Shown here piece after piece: positions 6,132-6,411 of a stretch of 6,411 nucleotides of DNA. The notes under the pieces are model-generated. The model was given only the letters and a program-made list of their open reading frames with translations, was not told where the DNA came from and did not search any database. The position numbers and the translations under genes were made by a program. Within the stretch, counting starts at the first letter, position 1. Every line of letters begins with the position of its first letter. This stretch comes from Rickettsiaceae bacterium (GTDB taxonomy: Bacteria > Pseudomonadota > Alphaproteobacteria > Rickettsiales > Rickettsiaceae), in the NCBI GenBank assembly GCA_028372485.1, contig JAOMYS010000061.1, forward strand, positions 1 to 6,411. The letters run 5' to 3'.

Positions 6132-6144
6132 AACCTCTGAGGTT
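6132..6144. repeat. Odd palindrome AACCTC-T-GAGGTT
   Basis: A perfect 6-bp inverted repeat around a single T. It resembles the CCTC/GAGG palindrome at 5991-6002. Confidence 0.6.
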
Positions 6145-6187
6145 ATCGGTATAAATCTAAGCATTCCATGCGAACCCTCAATCTGTC

Positions 6188-6230
6188 ATCTCGTAAACTC
6201 GAGTATTAGTATACGAGGATTATACGAGAT
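6188..6230. repeat. Nested palindrome built from CTCGTA/TACGAG units
   Basis: The outer arms ATCTCGTA (6188-6195) and TACGAGAT (6223-6230) are a perfect 8-bp inverted repeat. Inside, CTC-GTAT (6198-6200 and 6203-6206) pairs with ATAC-GAG (6211-6217) around TAGT. TATACGAG is also directly repeated at 6210 and 6221, an 11-bp step. The whole 43-nt unit follows a TGTCAT motif. Confidence 0.7.
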
Positions 6231-6327
6231 CCTAATTCTACTGATATGAGATTCCTTATAGCTCCCTTGGGCAGTCTCTTGCGGAATTGACCTAGTGGGG
6301 ACGTGCAGAATGACAGTGGAAGCAAAA

Positions 6328-6369
6328 TTCGCATGCGAAATAACGTATGGCAGGGCGATCGTTTACGAT
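6328..6369. repeat. 12-bp perfect palindrome and adjoining hairpin
   Basis: TTCGCATGCGAA (6328-6339) is a perfect palindrome that directly abuts the right 20-nt inverted repeat. ATCG-TTTA-CGAT (6358-6369) follows 18 nt later and is an inverted near-copy of the hairpin at 5959. Confidence 0.75.
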
Positions 6370-6411
6370 TTATTGATAACTGTGTACGGGCTTTCTAGAC
6401 TTTTTAGAGCT

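Larger units (their letters stand above)
5923..6327. repeat. Segment bounded by 20-nt inverted repeats (MITE-like candidate)
   Basis: TTTTGCTTCCATTGTCATTC (5923-5942) recurs as its reverse complement at 6308-6327 with 19 of 20 positions identical, enclosing about 405 bp. No target-site duplication is visible at the ends and there is no transposase inside. It could be a non-autonomous mobile element or simply two copies of a dispersed repeat in opposite orientation. Confidence 0.55.
5861..6411. other. Repeat-rich non-coding region downstream of rplI
   Basis: These 551 bases hold no gene I recognise and no tRNA, tmRNA, RNase P or SRP RNA signature. By hand count 5881-6360 has 207 G or C in 480 bases (43 percent), above the other intergenic regions here (about 22-32 percent). 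It contains four TGTCAT motifs (three direct at 5935, 5984 and 6184; one inverted at 6310-6315) and many short palindromes, listed separately. The texture resembles the dispersed palindromic repeats of Rickettsiales or a decayed element. The longest open stretch noted is 33 codons ending at 6140, with no start codon and no recognised similarity. Confidence 0.65.

Noticed and set aside
6039..6140. 33-codon open stretch and a 25-codon antisense stretch (about 6014-6088)
   Set aside because: Neither has a start codon or a recognised family. They may be pseudogene scraps, but this cannot be supported from the sequence alone.
6028..6390. CCCGTAC and GTACGGG as a longer inverted pair
   Set aside because: Seven matching bases over about 360 bp are expected by chance.

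Overview
The window looks like chromosome from an AT-rich alphaproteobacterium with a reduced, host-associated lifestyle, most likely Rickettsiales or a similar intracellular lineage. This is inferred from four things: an rpsF-rpsR-rplI cluster without ssb or priB, a bL9 with a long acidic tail, a Rickettsia-style autotransporter barrel, and a gene-poor tract of palindromic TGTCATTCC-type repeats like those that litter Rickettsiales genomes. No 16S gene or other decisive taxonomic marker is present.

Layout. (1) 1-986, minus strand: an autotransporter-type outer-membrane beta-barrel protein with a signal peptide and a very short pre-barrel segment. Its C-terminus lies beyond the left edge. (2) 987-1330: AT-rich spacer with a candidate promoter and palindrome for the barrel gene and a weak terminator-like hairpin behind yajC. 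(3) 1331-4345, minus strand: three genes in transcription order, an OmpR/PhoB-type response regulator (GTG start), an MsbA-like ABC exporter (TTG start) and yajC. Gaps of 86 and 55 nt are compatible with one transcript. (4) 4346-4576: divergent promoter region. (5) 4577-5860, plus strand: rpsF, rpsR and rplI, with a good promoter and a leader hairpin that contains the rpsF Shine-Dalgarno. (6) 5861-6411: no gene recognised. It is more GC-rich than the other intergenic regions and packed with inverted repeats.

How the genes fit together. The minus-strand genes are envelope-themed: a lipid-type exporter, the Sec-translocon accessory YajC, an outer-membrane barrel protein, and a regulator at the head of the run. 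The regulator is unusual: a gapless comparison with PhoB shows the phospho-accepting Asp replaced by Ser, and the acidic-pocket Asp, the switch Thr and the Lys also changed. It therefore probably works without phosphorylation. The plus-strand genes encode proteins of both ribosomal subunits.

The points most worth following up are the pseudo-receiver regulator, the 13-bp perfect inverted repeat inside the barrel gene, the rpsF leader hairpin, the Cys/His (zinc-type) bS18, and the approximately 405-bp segment at 5923-6327 bounded by 20-nt inverted repeats (19/20 identical). No complete new multi-gene system is evident.
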